DNA of 34,630 nucleotides from Caryophanales bacterium (GCA_012840465.1 DULJ01000038.1:1-34630); one strand, 5' to 3'; positions 16,909 to 25,396 are shown, numbered from the stretch's first letter. Notes: generated from the letters alone by a model not told the origin. Made by a program: numbers and translations.

Positions 16909-17337
16909 ATGAAAAAAATACTAACTATATTCGTTCTGGCAACTGTTATCACAATAGCTGGTTGTTCCGGATCGGGAAATAATCAAACGAAAACATCATC
17001 CCAGCCCCCGCAAAATGAAGCAAGTGTTGACGAAGGTACTTTTGCAAATGTTGATGTAAATGAGGCAAAGCAGCTTATTGAACAAGGTATCACGGTTATT
17101 GATGTGCGAACTCCACAGGAATATGGTGAGGGCCATATTCCTGATGCGAAATTAATACCGTTACAGGAAATAGAGACACGTTTAAATGAATTTTCTGAAG
17201 ACGAGCAATACTTAATTGTATGTCGTTCTGGAAATCGTTCCGCCCAAGCTAGTGAAATCTTAGTTCAAAATGGAATGAAGCAAATTTATAATATGACTGG
17301 CGGCATGAATGAGTGGACCGGGGAAGTAGCCCAATAA
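16909..17337 (+). CDS. Rhodanese-domain lipoprotein
   Basis: A 142-residue protein with a lipoprotein signal (MKKILTIFVLATVITIAGC, lipobox Cys C19), a short Ser/Gln-rich linker and one rhodanese domain. The active loop is C105-RSGNRS, the sulphur-carrying Cys with the six-residue loop of sulphurtransferases, and the CH2 motifs VIDVRTPQEYGEGHIPDA are normal. It sits on the outer face of the membrane and probably moves sulphane sulphur or acts in thiol chemistry; substrate unknown. Start fixed by AAAGGAGA. It precedes the methionine aminopeptidase by 86 bases without a visible terminator, so they may share a message. Confidence 0.92.
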   Translation: MKKILTIFVLATVITIAGCSGSGNNQTKTSSQPPQNEASVDEGTFANVDVNEAKQLIEQGITVIDVRTPQEYGEGHIPDAKLIPLQEIETRLNEFSEDEQYLIVCRSGNRSAQASEILVQNGMKQIYNMTGGMNEWTGEVAQ

Positions 17338-17423
17338 TAATATAAACATCACATAATATGGATTACAAAGGATTTTTGGATTAAAATAGTTATAGTAGAA
17401 ATAATATTGAAAAGAGGCATACA

Positions 17424-18179
17424 ATGATTACACTAAAATCACAAAGAGAAATTGAATTAATGCATGAAGCCGGAAAATTATTGGCAAAATGTCACCATGA
17501 GATTGCAAAAATGATTAAGCCTGGCATTACAACGAGTGAAATAGATAGTTTTGTTGATGATTTTCTTGCAAAGCACGGTGCTACACCTGAACAAAAGGGA
17601 TATCAAGGCTATCAATTTGCAACCTGTGCATCAGTCAATGATGAAATTTGTCACGGATTTCCTAGAAATGAGCCGCTAAATAATGGTGACATTGTAACAA
17701 TTGACATGGTAGTTAATATAAATGGGGCCCTTGCAGATTCGGCTTGGACGTACCAAGTTGGCGACGCTACTGAAGAAACAACAAAATTGCTTGATGTAAC
17801 CAAAAAAGCTCTTTATCTCGGCATTGAGCAAGCCGTTGTTGGCAATCGTGTTGGTGACATCGGGCATGCCATTCAATCGTATGTTGAAGGGGAAGGCTTC
17901 TCGGTTGTCCGTGAATTTACAGGACATGGTATTGGTCCTACAATCCATGAGGAGCCGATGGTTCTTCATTACGGTCAACCTGGAAAAGGCACAAGGCTAA
18001 AAGAAGGAATGGTTATCACAATCGAACCAATGGTTAACGTTGGTGAATGGAAGAGCAAAATGGATGATAATAGCTGGACAGCTCGTACCATTGACGGAAA
18101 GCTTTCTGCTCAATATGAGCACACGATTGCAATTACAAAAGATGGTCCAATTATTTTAACAGATCAGGAAATTTTATAA
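17424..18179 (+). CDS. map: Type I methionine aminopeptidase
   Basis: A 251-residue enzyme that removes the N-terminal Met from new proteins. All key residues are seen: H77 (CHGFP), metal ligands D94, D105, H168 (TGHGIG), E201 (ITIEPM) and E232 (QYEHT). It is not in the usual ribosomal-protein gene cluster (adk-map-infA), so it is probably a second copy, as many bacilli have. AAAGAGG precedes the ATG by 7 bases. Ends in a strong long hairpin terminator. Confidence 0.93.
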   Translation: MITLKSQREIELMHEAGKLLAKCHHEIAKMIKPGITTSEIDSFVDDFLAKHGATPEQKGYQGYQFATCASVNDEICHGFPRNEPLNNGDIVTIDMVVNINGALADSAWTYQVGDATEETTKLLDVTKKALYLGIEQAVVGNRVGDIGHAIQSYVEGEGFSVVREFTGHGIGPTIHEEPMVLHYGQPGKGTRLKEGMVITIEPMVNVGEWKSKMDDNSWTARTIDGKLSAQYEHTIAITKDGPIILTDQEIL

Positions 18180-18198
18180 ATATACAGGTAAAACTTAG

Positions 18199-18281
18199 AT
18201 AGGCATATGGTATTCCTAACGGTAACGGTTGGTATTGATTAAGCATCAATGTGGTTTAAGGAATATCTTATGCCTATTTTT
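18199..18281 (+). terminator. Long imperfect hairpin with terminator end
   Basis: ATAGGCATATGGTATTCCT (18199-18217) pairs with AGGAATATCTTATGCCTAT (18259-18277), 17 of 19 matched, then TTTTT. The 41-base loop holds a second hairpin ATTGAT/ATCAAT. It is longer than a normal terminator but ends map transcription by position. Confidence 0.75.
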
Positions 18282-18298
18282 AACTCATTAACATGTGT

Positions 18299-18478
18299 TA
18301 CAAAAAGTGTGGAGTGATATTAACAACGAATGTATACTTCAAATTATGTGATAAAATTTTCCGGGAAACAAAGCTATCCAATGCAATTTTAGATTGAATT
18401 TTGCATCATGCAACTGTCGTTGCGATTGTAGAAGATTCTTATTGATTCAAAAATCATTTAGTACAAGAAAACGAGTGA
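18299..18478 (+). pseudogene. istB: 3' remnant of an IS21-family istB helper gene
   Basis: One frame reads GVILTTNVYFKLCDKIF, then RETKLSNAILD-stop-ILHH, then ATVVAIVEDSY-stop-FKNHLV and a final TGA at 18476. This is the C-terminus of the IstB ATPase (ILTTN sensor strand, AILDRLLHH, SYRLK). Both internal stops are TGA where the family has Arg, fitting CGA to TGA changes. The 5' part of istB and istA are absent; the fragment begins just after the map terminator. Confidence 0.7.
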
Positions 18479-18547
18479 TTTTTTAGATCCATGTACAGCA
18501 AAAGTGTATATGCTAGTGGTTCTAACAACTAATTTATCCTCATCTGG

Positions 18548-18740
18548 TCAATTTTGTGAATTTTTTGTTTTCATTGGCTAATAGCTAAAGCATTTGATCT
18601 AAAACTACTTTTTCAACTGCTTAAGTTGGTTTATGTGGATACCACGACTTTAAGCAATTTCATTTATTGATTTTTTCCTTCGTCTAGATTTAATCACAAT
18701 AGTAGATTTAAATTCCAATGCGTAGCTTTTTTTGTCTCAT
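18548..18740 (-). pseudogene. Remnant of an IS3-family orfA (transposase helix-turn-helix part)
   Basis: On the - strand, ATG AGA CAA AAA opens a frame that, after one base slip in a run of seven A, reads SYALEFKSTIVIKSRRRKKS then INEIA-stop-SRGIHINQLKQLKK; a second slip continues KVVLDQMLSLLANENKKF. The pattern (Y-x-x-EFK ... I-x-EIA ... GIHxNQLxxLKK) is that of IS3/IS150-type OrfA proteins. Two frameshifts and several stops show it is dead. orfB is absent. Confidence 0.55.
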
Positions 18741-19001
18741 AAATCTATTGACATCTCCTAATTTTCCTAGTTCCTTGGGTCCATTATAAGTGTATGCCTT
18801 CATATCCCCTTATTTTTTATAATCCTTTTATAAATTACTTTTTAATTTTTTTTTTTACATTTCTTTGAAATTATATAAATTACCCCAAATAATATATAAT
18901 TTGGGATTGAAAAAGTTTTTTGTTAAATTTATACTACTAATGTAGACGCTGTAAACATCCGTGAAATATTACCTATACAAGCGGGACTAACAAAGAAGGG
19001 A
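18741..19001. other. AT-rich gap before the ketosynthase fragment
   Basis: A T-rich stretch around 18830-18860, one hairpin CCCAAAT/ATTTGGG (18884-18890 with 18899-18905), and the first copy of the TAGAC-N2-TGTAAAC direct repeat (18943-18956). No gene is seen. Confidence 0.5.
18943..18956 (+). repeat. Direct repeat copy 1 (TAGAC-GC-TGTAAAC)
   Basis: Twelve of 14 bases match 19267-19280. It lies upstream of the ketosynthase fragment and may be a TetR operator or one edge of a deletion. Confidence 0.5.
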
Positions 19002-19010
19002 ATGAAAATT

Positions 19011-19286
19011 ATGGTTTTTGAACCAATCGCAATTATTGGATATGGATGCTATTATCCACCTGACGCTTTAACCCCAGAGAGTTTTTGGGACAATATTATT
19101 TCTGGAAAAGAGGGTATTAGAAAGGTAAGTTCGGATGTTTGGGACCAAGAACTCTATTATTCTGCTAATGAGAAAAAAGAGGATAAAACCTATTGTTTAA
19201 AAAGCGGCTATATTGATTCTTTTCATTTTCCAGATTATTTATTGAAGTCTTTTAATATTATGCATATAGACAGTGTAAACGCTTGA
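19011..19286 (+). pseudogene. Truncated polyketide-type beta-ketoacyl synthase (N-terminal ~80 residues)
   Basis: MVFEPIAIIGYGCYYPPDAL, PESFWDNIISGKEGI, then SGYIDSFHFPDYLLKSFNI are the first ~80 residues of a modular PKS/FAS-type ketosynthase domain (usual pattern IAIIGxGCRFPG, FWDLLxxGxDxI, GGFLDxFDxFDxxFFxI). The reading frame stops soon after FNI, long before the catalytic Cys, so it cannot condense acyl chains. The original gene start seems kept: GAAGGG precedes ATG 19011 (ATG 19002 is too close to it). The last codons (HIDSVNA) are read from the second copy of a direct repeat. It is a stump of a lost PKS-like gene; expression as a short peptide cannot be excluded. Confidence 0.8.
19267..19280 (+). 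repeat. Direct repeat copy 2 (TAGAC-AG-TGTAAAC)
   Basis: Matches 18943-18956 at 12 of 14 bases. It covers the last codons of the ketosynthase fragment and ends 21 bases before the TetR start codon, a good place for autoregulation. Confidence 0.5.
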
Positions 19287-19301
19287 AAAGATGGAGGAAT
19301 A

Positions 19302-19904
19302 ATGAAAAAGCAGGATACTTACCATCATGATAATTTAAGAGAAAAATTAATCGATGCTGGCTTGACAATTATTGAAGAAGAAGGTACTCAGAATTTATCT
19401 CTAAGAAGGGTGGCAAATGTATGCGGTGCGAGCCATGGTTCACCTTATAGACATTTCAAAAATAAAGAAGATTTTATCTTAACTCTGGTTATAGAAGTAT
19501 CTAAAAAGTTTGCAGAATATATTGGCGATTTTCAACATCATGATCATTCACCAGAAGATAATATTTTGGAAATGGGAGTTCGCTTTGTTCAATTTTCTAT
19601 AGAATATCCTAATTATTTCGAACTATTGTTTCTAAGTGATTATGTTATTTCAACTAGAGTGAATGGGGAAGATCAATTAGTCATGGATAAACAATTGTCA
19701 GGCTTTGAAATTTTTAAAAAGCATGCCTGTGAGTTTATGAATTATTACGGCATTGATGAAAAAGAAGACTATATATTGATAGAATTGTGGAGTTTTGTCC
19801 TTGGATTATCCATCATTTCCAGGGGAGGGAATTTAAAAGGTGGGGAACAAGATTTGGTAAGACAGATTATTAGCAACACATTGAATCGTTTTTTAAAAGG
19901 TTAG
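19302..19904 (+). CDS. TetR/AcrR-family transcriptional regulator
   Basis: A 200-residue one-component repressor type. The N-terminal HTH is typical: LSLRRVANVCGASHGSPYRHFKNKEDFI (about 27-55, read in parts). The C-terminal half (NYFELLFLSDYVIS, ELWSFVLGLSII) is the WHG-type ligand domain found in many bacillar TetR proteins. GATGGAGG lies 6 bases upstream of ATG 19302. Its neighbours are the ketosynthase stump upstream and a flavodoxin-fold reductase 198 bases downstream on the same strand; the reductase or the RND operon further on could be targets. Ligand unknown. Confidence 0.9.
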   Translation: MKKQDTYHHDNLREKLIDAGLTIIEEEGTQNLSLRRVANVCGASHGSPYRHFKNKEDFILTLVIEVSKKFAEYIGDFQHHDHSPEDNILEMGVRFVQFSIEYPNYFELLFLSDYVISTRVNGEDQLVMDKQLSGFEIFKKHACEFMNYYGIDEKEDYILIELWSFVLGLSIISRGGNLKGGEQDLVRQIISNTLNRFLKG

Positions 19905-19920
19905 AAATGCAAGATTCATT

Positions 19921-20070
19921 GTTGATTGGGACGGATGGTGCGTGAATCCTATTGAAGGAGCTGACTTCGGGGGTCCCCATAGGAGTGCAATGTGCTGAGG
20001 AGGCTTCTACACCGCCCCTTGGAAAGAGAAAAAACTGTTACGGAAATCAACAAGCATGTTTAGCATAGCT
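19921..20070. repeat. Worn copy of a dispersed Bacillus intergenic repeat
   Basis: GC-rich segment with the landmarks of a common bacillar repeat as I remember it: a ...GGGGGTCCCC... part, GAGGAGGCTTC, CCCCTTGGAAAG, CGGAAATCAACAAGCATGTT. No coding frame. It separates the TetR gene from the reductase gene. Confidence 0.55.
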
Positions 20071-20102
20071 TAAAAGTTAAAAAGTTAGGGTGAAAAAATA
20101 TA

Positions 20103-20693
20103 ATGGAAAATATCACAATTGTTTTTGCACATCCTTGGAAGGAAAGCTATAATGCTGCAATTTTTCGTCAAATCAAGAATGCTTTAAATGATAAGAATCA
20201 GGGTTATGAGATAATAGATCTTTATGCTGATGGTTTTAATCCAATAATGAGTAAGCAGGAACTTACTGAATTTTCTAAAGGAAAAACGATGGATCCATTG
20301 GTGGAAAAATATCAGTCTATATTAAAAAAAACAGATCATTTAATTTTTATATTTCCGGTTTGGTGGAATGATGTTCCAGCAATGATCAAGGGCTTCTTGG
20401 ATAAGGTGTTTATAAAAAATTTCGCCTATGAAGATACTAAAACTGGGATTAAGGGACACCTTAATAATATAAAAAAGGCTACTGTAATTAATACTGGAAA
20501 AGCTCCAAAATGGTATTTACAATTTCTAGGTGGAAATGCAATTAAAGGCGTTTTTATAAATAATACATTAAAAAGCATCGGAATTAAGAAAAGAGAATGG
20601 CTATATTTGGGGTTAGTTAATAAAACGACAACAGAAAAAAGAAATAAATTCTTAAATAAAGTTAGTCAAAAAGTAAAAAATAATTATTATTAG
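20103..20693 (+). CDS. NAD(P)H-dependent FMN oxidoreductase, flavodoxin fold (NQO/KefF-type)
   Basis: A 196-residue Flavodoxin_2 family protein. Seen: NITIVFAHPWKESYNAAIF (phosphate-binding first strand and loop), DLYADGFNP, then HLIFIFPVWWNDVPAMIKGF followed by LDKVFIKNFAYE, the FMN-binding block typical of quinone reductase-like proteins, and VINTGKAPKWY. It likely reduces quinones or similar electrophiles with NAD(P)H in the cytoplasm. TTAGGGTG precedes the ATG. It may be under the upstream TetR protein, by position only. Confidence 0.85.
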   Translation: MENITIVFAHPWKESYNAAIFRQIKNALNDKNQGYEIIDLYADGFNPIMSKQELTEFSKGKTMDPLVEKYQSILKKTDHLIFIFPVWWNDVPAMIKGFLDKVFIKNFAYEDTKTGIKGHLNNIKKATVINTGKAPKWYLQFLGGNAIKGVFINNTLKSIGIKKREWLYLGLVNKTTTEKRNKFLNKVSQKVKNNYY

Positions 20694-20762
20694 CTTTTTT
20701 ACTCAAATAAGCAAAGCGGGTTGGTAAATTACACCACATGTTTCTCGCTAAAAAACAATTAA

Positions 20763-20809
20763 CGCCACTTATTTTTAAATCAATTCACCTTGAAGTGGCG
20801 CCTTTTTTT
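20763..20809 (+). terminator. Rho-independent terminator
   Basis: CGCCACTT / AAGTGGCG (8-bp perfect stem, 22-base loop) followed by seven T; it closes the reductase transcript. Confidence 0.8.
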
Positions 20810-20945
20810 ACTGCTTTTAAGCAGTTTTACGATCCAAAAAGTAGCTCGTTTTACCGATAAAACTCGCCCAAAATTGTTGATTGTGGATGATTCAGCGTAT
20901 GACCAAAATTGAAGTAAAAAGGTAGAACTTCTTGCTCGTTGTTTT
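20810..20945 (+). pseudogene. Internal remnant of an IS4-family transposase
   Basis: One frame reads FTDKTRPKLLIVDDSAYDQN, a TGA stop, then SKKVELLARCF. This is the first DDE-Asp region of IS4-type transposases (…RPKxxIVDDSxYxRNRSKKVELLARVFDH…). The stop falls on an Arg position, again CGA to TGA. Homology ends near 20945, only 24 bases before the RND adaptor start codon. Both ends of the IS are gone. Confidence 0.7.
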
Positions 20946-20968
20946 AATGAAAAAGGGGGAGGAAAGCG

Positions 20969-22261
20969 ATGCAATCACGAAGGAAAAGAAAAATTGCAGC
21001 CATCTATTTATCATTATTGCTGTTATTCATAACAGGCTGTAATGCAGAACGGGCACAGACGAGCAAAGATATAAAAGTTGTTGCAACGGAAGCCGTACAA
21101 AAAGAACATGGGGTGGAATATTCAAGGTTATCCGGAACGCTCACTTCCAATGAAGAAACATTAATTTCATTTGAAATTGGAGGAAACATTAAATCCCTTC
21201 AATTTGAAGAAAGTCAGTTTGTAAATTTAGGAGATGTTTTAGCAAATTTAGAGCAACGAGATTACGAGCTCCAGCTTGAAAAAGCAAATGCCGCCATCCA
21301 ATCTTCAAATGCTAGTTTATCAGCGGCACAAGCTAATTTAGAAGAAGCAACGAACGGGGCCCGCAGTCAAGAAAGAACACAGGCTGTACTCAATGTGGAG
21401 CGAGCTGAGGAAGCTTATAAAAATGCCACAGCAGATTATGAACGCATGAAAAGGTTATTTGAAGAAGGCGCAATTTCATCACAGGCACTTGAAGCGGCAA
21501 AATTAAATTACATAAATGCCGAAAACGGCTATGAAAGTGCCAAACTAGCAAACTCCCTTGTAGAAGAAGGAGTCCGTCCGGAAAAAGAAAAGCAAATAAA
21601 AGCATTGGTAAACCAGGCCGAAGCGGGTCTTTTAAATGCTCAAGTGTCAAAAGAACAAGCCCAATTAGCGTTGGAGAAAACGTCACTAAAAGCGCCGTTT
21701 TCGGGTGTGATTACAGCTAAACTAGCATCAACTGGACAATTAGTTGGCCCTGGGGCCCCTGTATATAAACTTTCGCAAATTGATACATTGAAGGTGCTGC
21801 TTCCAGTGCCGGATTATCAAATTACTGACTGGGAAAAAGGGAAAGAAGTGACAGTCGATCTTTATGGAGAAAAAAAACAAGGAAAAGTGACCAATGTTTT
21901 TCCGTCAGCTAATCAAAACACCGGAACTATCAGTGTTGAAGTAGAGATTCCAAATAAGGATTATAAGTGGTTCCCAGGGCAGGTTGTAAAAGCTGAAGCA
22001 AAGCTTAAGGAACAGCTTGGACTTTTTGTATCTGTAGAAGCAGTTATAAGTACGGGGACAAATAACAAGCCTTATGTATTCCTCCTTAAGGATGGAAAAG
22101 CAGTGAAAACAAAAGTAACGATAGGGAAGCTATTTGGAAATAGGCTGGAAATTACTTCAGGTCTTTCAGAACAGGACCAAGTGATAACGAAGGGTGCAGA
22201 CCGTTTATTTGATGGGGATCTGGTTACTGTTGAGCAAAACGAAGGGACGAAAAAGCCATGA
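20969..22261 (+). CDS. RND efflux adaptor (membrane fusion) lipoprotein, HlyD/AcrA-like
   Basis: A 430-residue periplasmic-adaptor-family protein anchored by a lipoprotein signal (LLLLFITGC, Cys24). Order: first half of the barrel-sandwich (FEIGGNIKSLQFEESQFVNLGDVLANLE), long coiled-coil hairpin about residues 95-230 rich in Ala/Glu/Leu, then LKAPFSGVITAKLASTGQLVGPG closing the lipoyl half, beta-barrel and a C-terminal proximal domain. In Gram-positives such adaptors pair with SwrC-like RND pumps. It overlaps the pump gene by four bases (ATGA), so translation is coupled. GGGGGAGG precedes the start. Confidence 0.9.
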   Translation: MQSRRKRKIAAIYLSLLLLFITGCNAERAQTSKDIKVVATEAVQKEHGVEYSRLSGTLTSNEETLISFEIGGNIKSLQFEESQFVNLGDVLANLEQRDYELQLEKANAAIQSSNASLSAAQANLEEATNGARSQERTQAVLNVERAEEAYKNATADYERMKRLFEEGAISSQALEAAKLNYINAENGYESAKLANSLVEEGVRPEKEKQIKALVNQAEAGLLNAQVSKEQAQLALEKTSLKAPFSGVITAKLASTGQLVGPGAPVYKLSQIDTLKVLLPVPDYQITDWEKGKEVTVDLYGEKKQGKVTNVFPSANQNTGTISVEVEIPNKDYKWFPGQVVKAEAKLKEQLGLFVSVEAVISTGTNNKPYVFLLKDGKAVKTKVTIGKLFGNRLEITSGLSEQDQVITKGADRLFDGDLVTVEQNEGTKKP

Positions 22262-25200
22262 TTGCCTATACCATTAAGAAGTCAAAAATCACCTTGCTGT
22301 TTTTTGTAATGGTTGTTATTATTGGGTTTTTCAGTTTCTTTCAGTTGCCAAAACAAGAAATGCCGGACATCATTGTAAACGTCGCCACTGTTACAACGAT
22401 TTATCCCGGAGCCTCCCCGGAAAAGGTTGAACAGAATGTGACCAATATTCTTGAGGAAAAAATAAATGAAATGGAAGATTTAAAATCGATAAAATCAACA
22501 TCATCATTAGGACGTTCAGTCATTGTTATTGAAGCAAATGCGGACGTAGATCCAAAACAAAAATGGGATGAGCTGCGAAAAAAGGTAAAAGATGCTGAAA
22601 AAGACCTTCCCGAAGAAGCGATTCTTCCAGTCATCAACGATGATTTAAATAGATCCTTTATTCAATCCTTCAATATAACGGCACCAACTATAAATGATCT
22701 TTATAGTTTGCGAGATGAAGTGGAGGATTGGAGGCGGCAGCTAAGGGCTATACAAAATGTTGCTGAGGTGCAAATTCAAGGAATTCCGGAAAAGGAAGTA
22801 CGTATTGAAATTGATTTCGAAAGATTATCAGCATACGATTTATCATGGACACAAGTATTACATGCCATAAAACAAGAAAACGAGAAAATACCATTAGGAA
22901 ATCTGGATATTGGTGAGCGTACATATCAATTAAAGCTTCCAGAATTATATCCAGTAGAAGACCTTGAAAATGTAATCATTACAAGGACTGCCCAAGGCTT
23001 TCCTGTCTATCTTCGCGATATTGGAAAGGTCGAATTGACGACAGAAAAGGCGGAGTATTATGTCTACCATAATGGAGTTCCGGCGATTTCTATTAATATT
23101 AATGGAGAGGTTGGCGGTGATGTACCTTCGATACAAAAGAATATAGATCCTCTTATTGATCGATTATCAAAGGATTTACCGGAATGGGCTGAGATACATC
23201 CCTTATTTTCACAGAATAAGAGAGTTAATGAATTATTTAGTGAACTTGGCAGGGAGATGTTAATTGCGATTGCTGCTGTCTTGTTTGTTTGTACGCTTGG
23301 TTTAAATTTATCATCATCCATTGTGGTTGCCCTTGCCATACCGATATCACTGGCATTAGGATTAATGTTTTTACCTTCGTTAAACATAACCCTAAATCAA
23401 ATGTCACTTGTCGGTTTAATCATTGTTCTTGGTATTTTAGTAGATGATGCCGTTGTGGTGAACGATAATATTGAACGGAGACTTTCAACCCTCGGGGAAA
23501 CACCGGAAAAAGCAGCCGTTAATGGGACTAAAGAGGTTTCTATTTCGATCATCACAGCCACCTTAGCGACGATCGCTTCGTTTGCGCCATTATTATTTTT
23601 AAAAGGGAATGTTGGTTTTTTCATCAAGCCTGTCCCAACCATCATTTCAATGACGATGCTGGCATCGATGGTGATGTCATTGACGATCGTTCCAATTTAT
23701 CGGCGTTGGCGCGAAACTAGGAATCTTCAATTAAATAAAACTCAAAGAGAAAAACGTTATGCGGGATTATTAGGAAAGCAATTATCCTCTTTAACGAATT
23801 GGTATTCAAGGCGTTTAATGCCAAAAATTCTTAACCGCCCGAAACAGGCAAGTATCATCGGTGTGTTAATTGGCACCTTTGCCTATGTATTAATACCATT
23901 TATCCCGATTGATCTCTTTCCGGTTGATGACCGCCCTGAACTGCTCGTTGATATTAGGGTGCCGCCAGGACAAAACATTAATGCGACAAATGAGGTTGTC
24001 CATCATGTAACGGAATTTCTGTTAAGTAGGGAAGAGGTTAAAACCGTATCTTCCTATGCTGGTGGAAGTGCACCTAAAATGTTCATGGGAGATACTGGAG
24101 CCGGTGAAGGAGTAGAAGTAGGTCAGCTTGTTGTCATTCTTGATAAAAATAAAAAACTGCCCATAGAAATTGAGCATGAATGGTCAGAAGCATTTAAAAA
24201 ACAATTTCCGGATGTTCAGATTACACCAAGGATTCTTGTTACTGGACCACCGGTTGGAAAGCCGATCGAAATCGAAGTATATGGTGAGGACATTGGTGAA
24301 CTTCGAAAATTATCGCAGCAAATAAAGGAGCAAATTGCAGCACTCCAAGGAACTTATAATATCAATGATAATTTTGGTATTGATAGCTATGCAATCGATT
24401 TTCATGTGAATAAGGAATTGATGGATCAAAAATTAGTTAGCTATAATGATTTATCGAAAACACTTCGACTTGTAGGTGAAGGGATTACCATTTCTAAATT
24501 TGACGATGGAAAAGATCTTGTCGACATGCAGTTATATGCGAATAATGGGGAGGATGATCCTCTTACTATTTTTGAAAAATTATCGGTACCAAATTTAGCA
24601 GGTCAACAAATTCCATTATCAGAATTGGTTGAGATCAAACCATCGTTTGCTGCCAGGGCGATTGCCCATAAGAATATGGCTCGCGCTGTTACAATAACGA
24701 GCGAGATTCGAGACCGGACAGCAACTGAGGTTATTAAAGAATTAAGGCCACACTTGGAAAAAATGATACTCCCTGAGGGATATAGCTGGAAAGTTGGTGG
24801 GGAGACCTCTGAACAAACGGATATTTTCATTGATATGGGAAAACTCTCCGTTGCCGTTTTATTTATTATCATTATTTTAATTGCAATGCAGTTCTACTCA
24901 TTGTCGTTGCCACTCTTAGTTATGAGTACGGTTTACTTGGCGTTTGCGGGTAGTTTAATCGGACTGTTCATTACGCAAACTCCACTTGGTTTCATGACGA
25001 TGATGGGAGCTATTTCCCTTTCGGGCATTGTGGTTCGAAATGGTATTGTTCTAATTGAATTCATTGAAGAGGCACGCCGGGAGGATGTTGGCTTGAAGGA
25101 AGCGGTCATCAGTGCCGGGGAAGCACGTTTCCGCCCGATTTTGCTAACATCGGCAACTGCAGTAGCAGGTCTGTCACCATTAGCAATTTCAAGGGACCCA

Positions 25201-25365
25201 TTATTTTCACCGATGGCGATGACTATCATATCAGGGTTAATTTTTTCAACGATCTTAACGCTTGTTCTAGTGCCATCACTTTATATGGTACTGGCGGGCT
25301 TTAAAGAAAGAAGAGCTACCAAGAAAATGAAAAGATTAGAAAACATAATGACGATTGAAAAATAA
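22258..25365 (+). CDS. RND-superfamily efflux pump (AcrB/SwrC-type)
   Basis: A 1035-residue pump with the RND two-fold plan: TM1 at the start (ITLLFFVMVVIIGFFSFF), large outer loop, TM2-7, second large loop, TM8-12. Seen: FPKQEMPDI-type start of the porter domain (LPKQEMPDIIVNVATVTTIYPG), the TM4 proton-relay DD pair in GILVDDAVVVNDNIERR, and SLSGIVVRNGIVLIEFIEEAR in TM10-11. SwrC in B. subtilis exports surfactin; substrate here is unknown. It follows its adaptor with an ATGA overlap and ends in a two-way terminator. Confidence 0.92.
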   Translation: MIAYTIKKSKITLLFFVMVVIIGFFSFFQLPKQEMPDIIVNVATVTTIYPGASPEKVEQNVTNILEEKINEMEDLKSIKSTSSLGRSVIVIEANADVDPKQKWDELRKKVKDAEKDLPEEAILPVINDDLNRSFIQSFNITAPTINDLYSLRDEVEDWRRQLRAIQNVAEVQIQGIPEKEVRIEIDFERLSAYDLSWTQVLHAIKQENEKIPLGNLDIGERTYQLKLPELYPVEDLENVIITRTAQGFPVYLRDIGKVELTTEKAEYYVYHNGVPAISININGEVGGDVPSIQKNIDPLIDRLSKDLPEWAEIHPLFSQNKRVNELFSELGREMLIAIAAVLFVCTLGLNLSSSIVVALAIPISLALGLMFLPSLNITLNQMSLVGLIIVLGILVDDAVVVNDNIERRLSTLGETPEKAAVNGTKEVSISIITATLATIASFAPLLFLKGNVGFFIKPVPTIISMTMLASMVMSLTIVPIYRRWRETRNLQLNKTQREKRYAGLLGKQLSSLTNWYSRRLMPKILNRPKQASIIGVLIGTFAYVLIPFIPIDLFPVDDRPELLVDIRVPPGQNINATNEVVHHVTEFLLSREEVKTVSSYAGGSAPKMFMGDTGAGEGVEVGQLVVILDKNKKLPIEIEHEWSEAFKKQFPDVQITPRILVTGPPVGKPIEIEVYGEDIGELRKLSQQIKEQIAALQGTYNINDNFGIDSYAIDFHVNKELMDQKLVSYNDLSKTLRLVGEGITISKFDDGKDLVDMQLYANNGEDDPLTIFEKLSVPNLAGQQIPLSELVEIKPSFAARAIAHKNMARAVTITSEIRDRTATEVIKELRPHLEKMILPEGYSWKVGGETSEQTDIFIDMGKLSVAVLFIIIILIAMQFYSLSLPLLVMSTVYLAFAGSLIGLFITQTPLGFMTMMGAISLSGIVVRNGIVLIEFIEEARREDVGLKEAVISAGEARFRPILLTSATAVAGLSPLAISRDPLFSPMAMTIISGLIFSTILTLVLVPSLYMVLAGFKERRATKKMKRLENIMTIEK

Positions 25366-25396
25366 AAATGGCGGGAGTTATTCCCGCCATTTTGTA
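25364..25396. terminator. Two-way terminator between RND pump and ypuA
   Basis: AAAATGGCGGGA-GTTAT-TCCCGCCATTTT, 12-bp perfect stem, T-rich on the + strand and A/T-rich on the other. Confidence 0.9.

Noticed and set aside
19011-19286. Functional polyketide synthase or ketoacyl synthase
   Set aside because: Only the first ~80 residues are present; the catalytic Cys and both His are missing.
23064-25229. Several 80-107-codon - strand frames inside the RND pump gene
   Set aside because: All are antisense shadows of a well-conserved gene with no binding sites.
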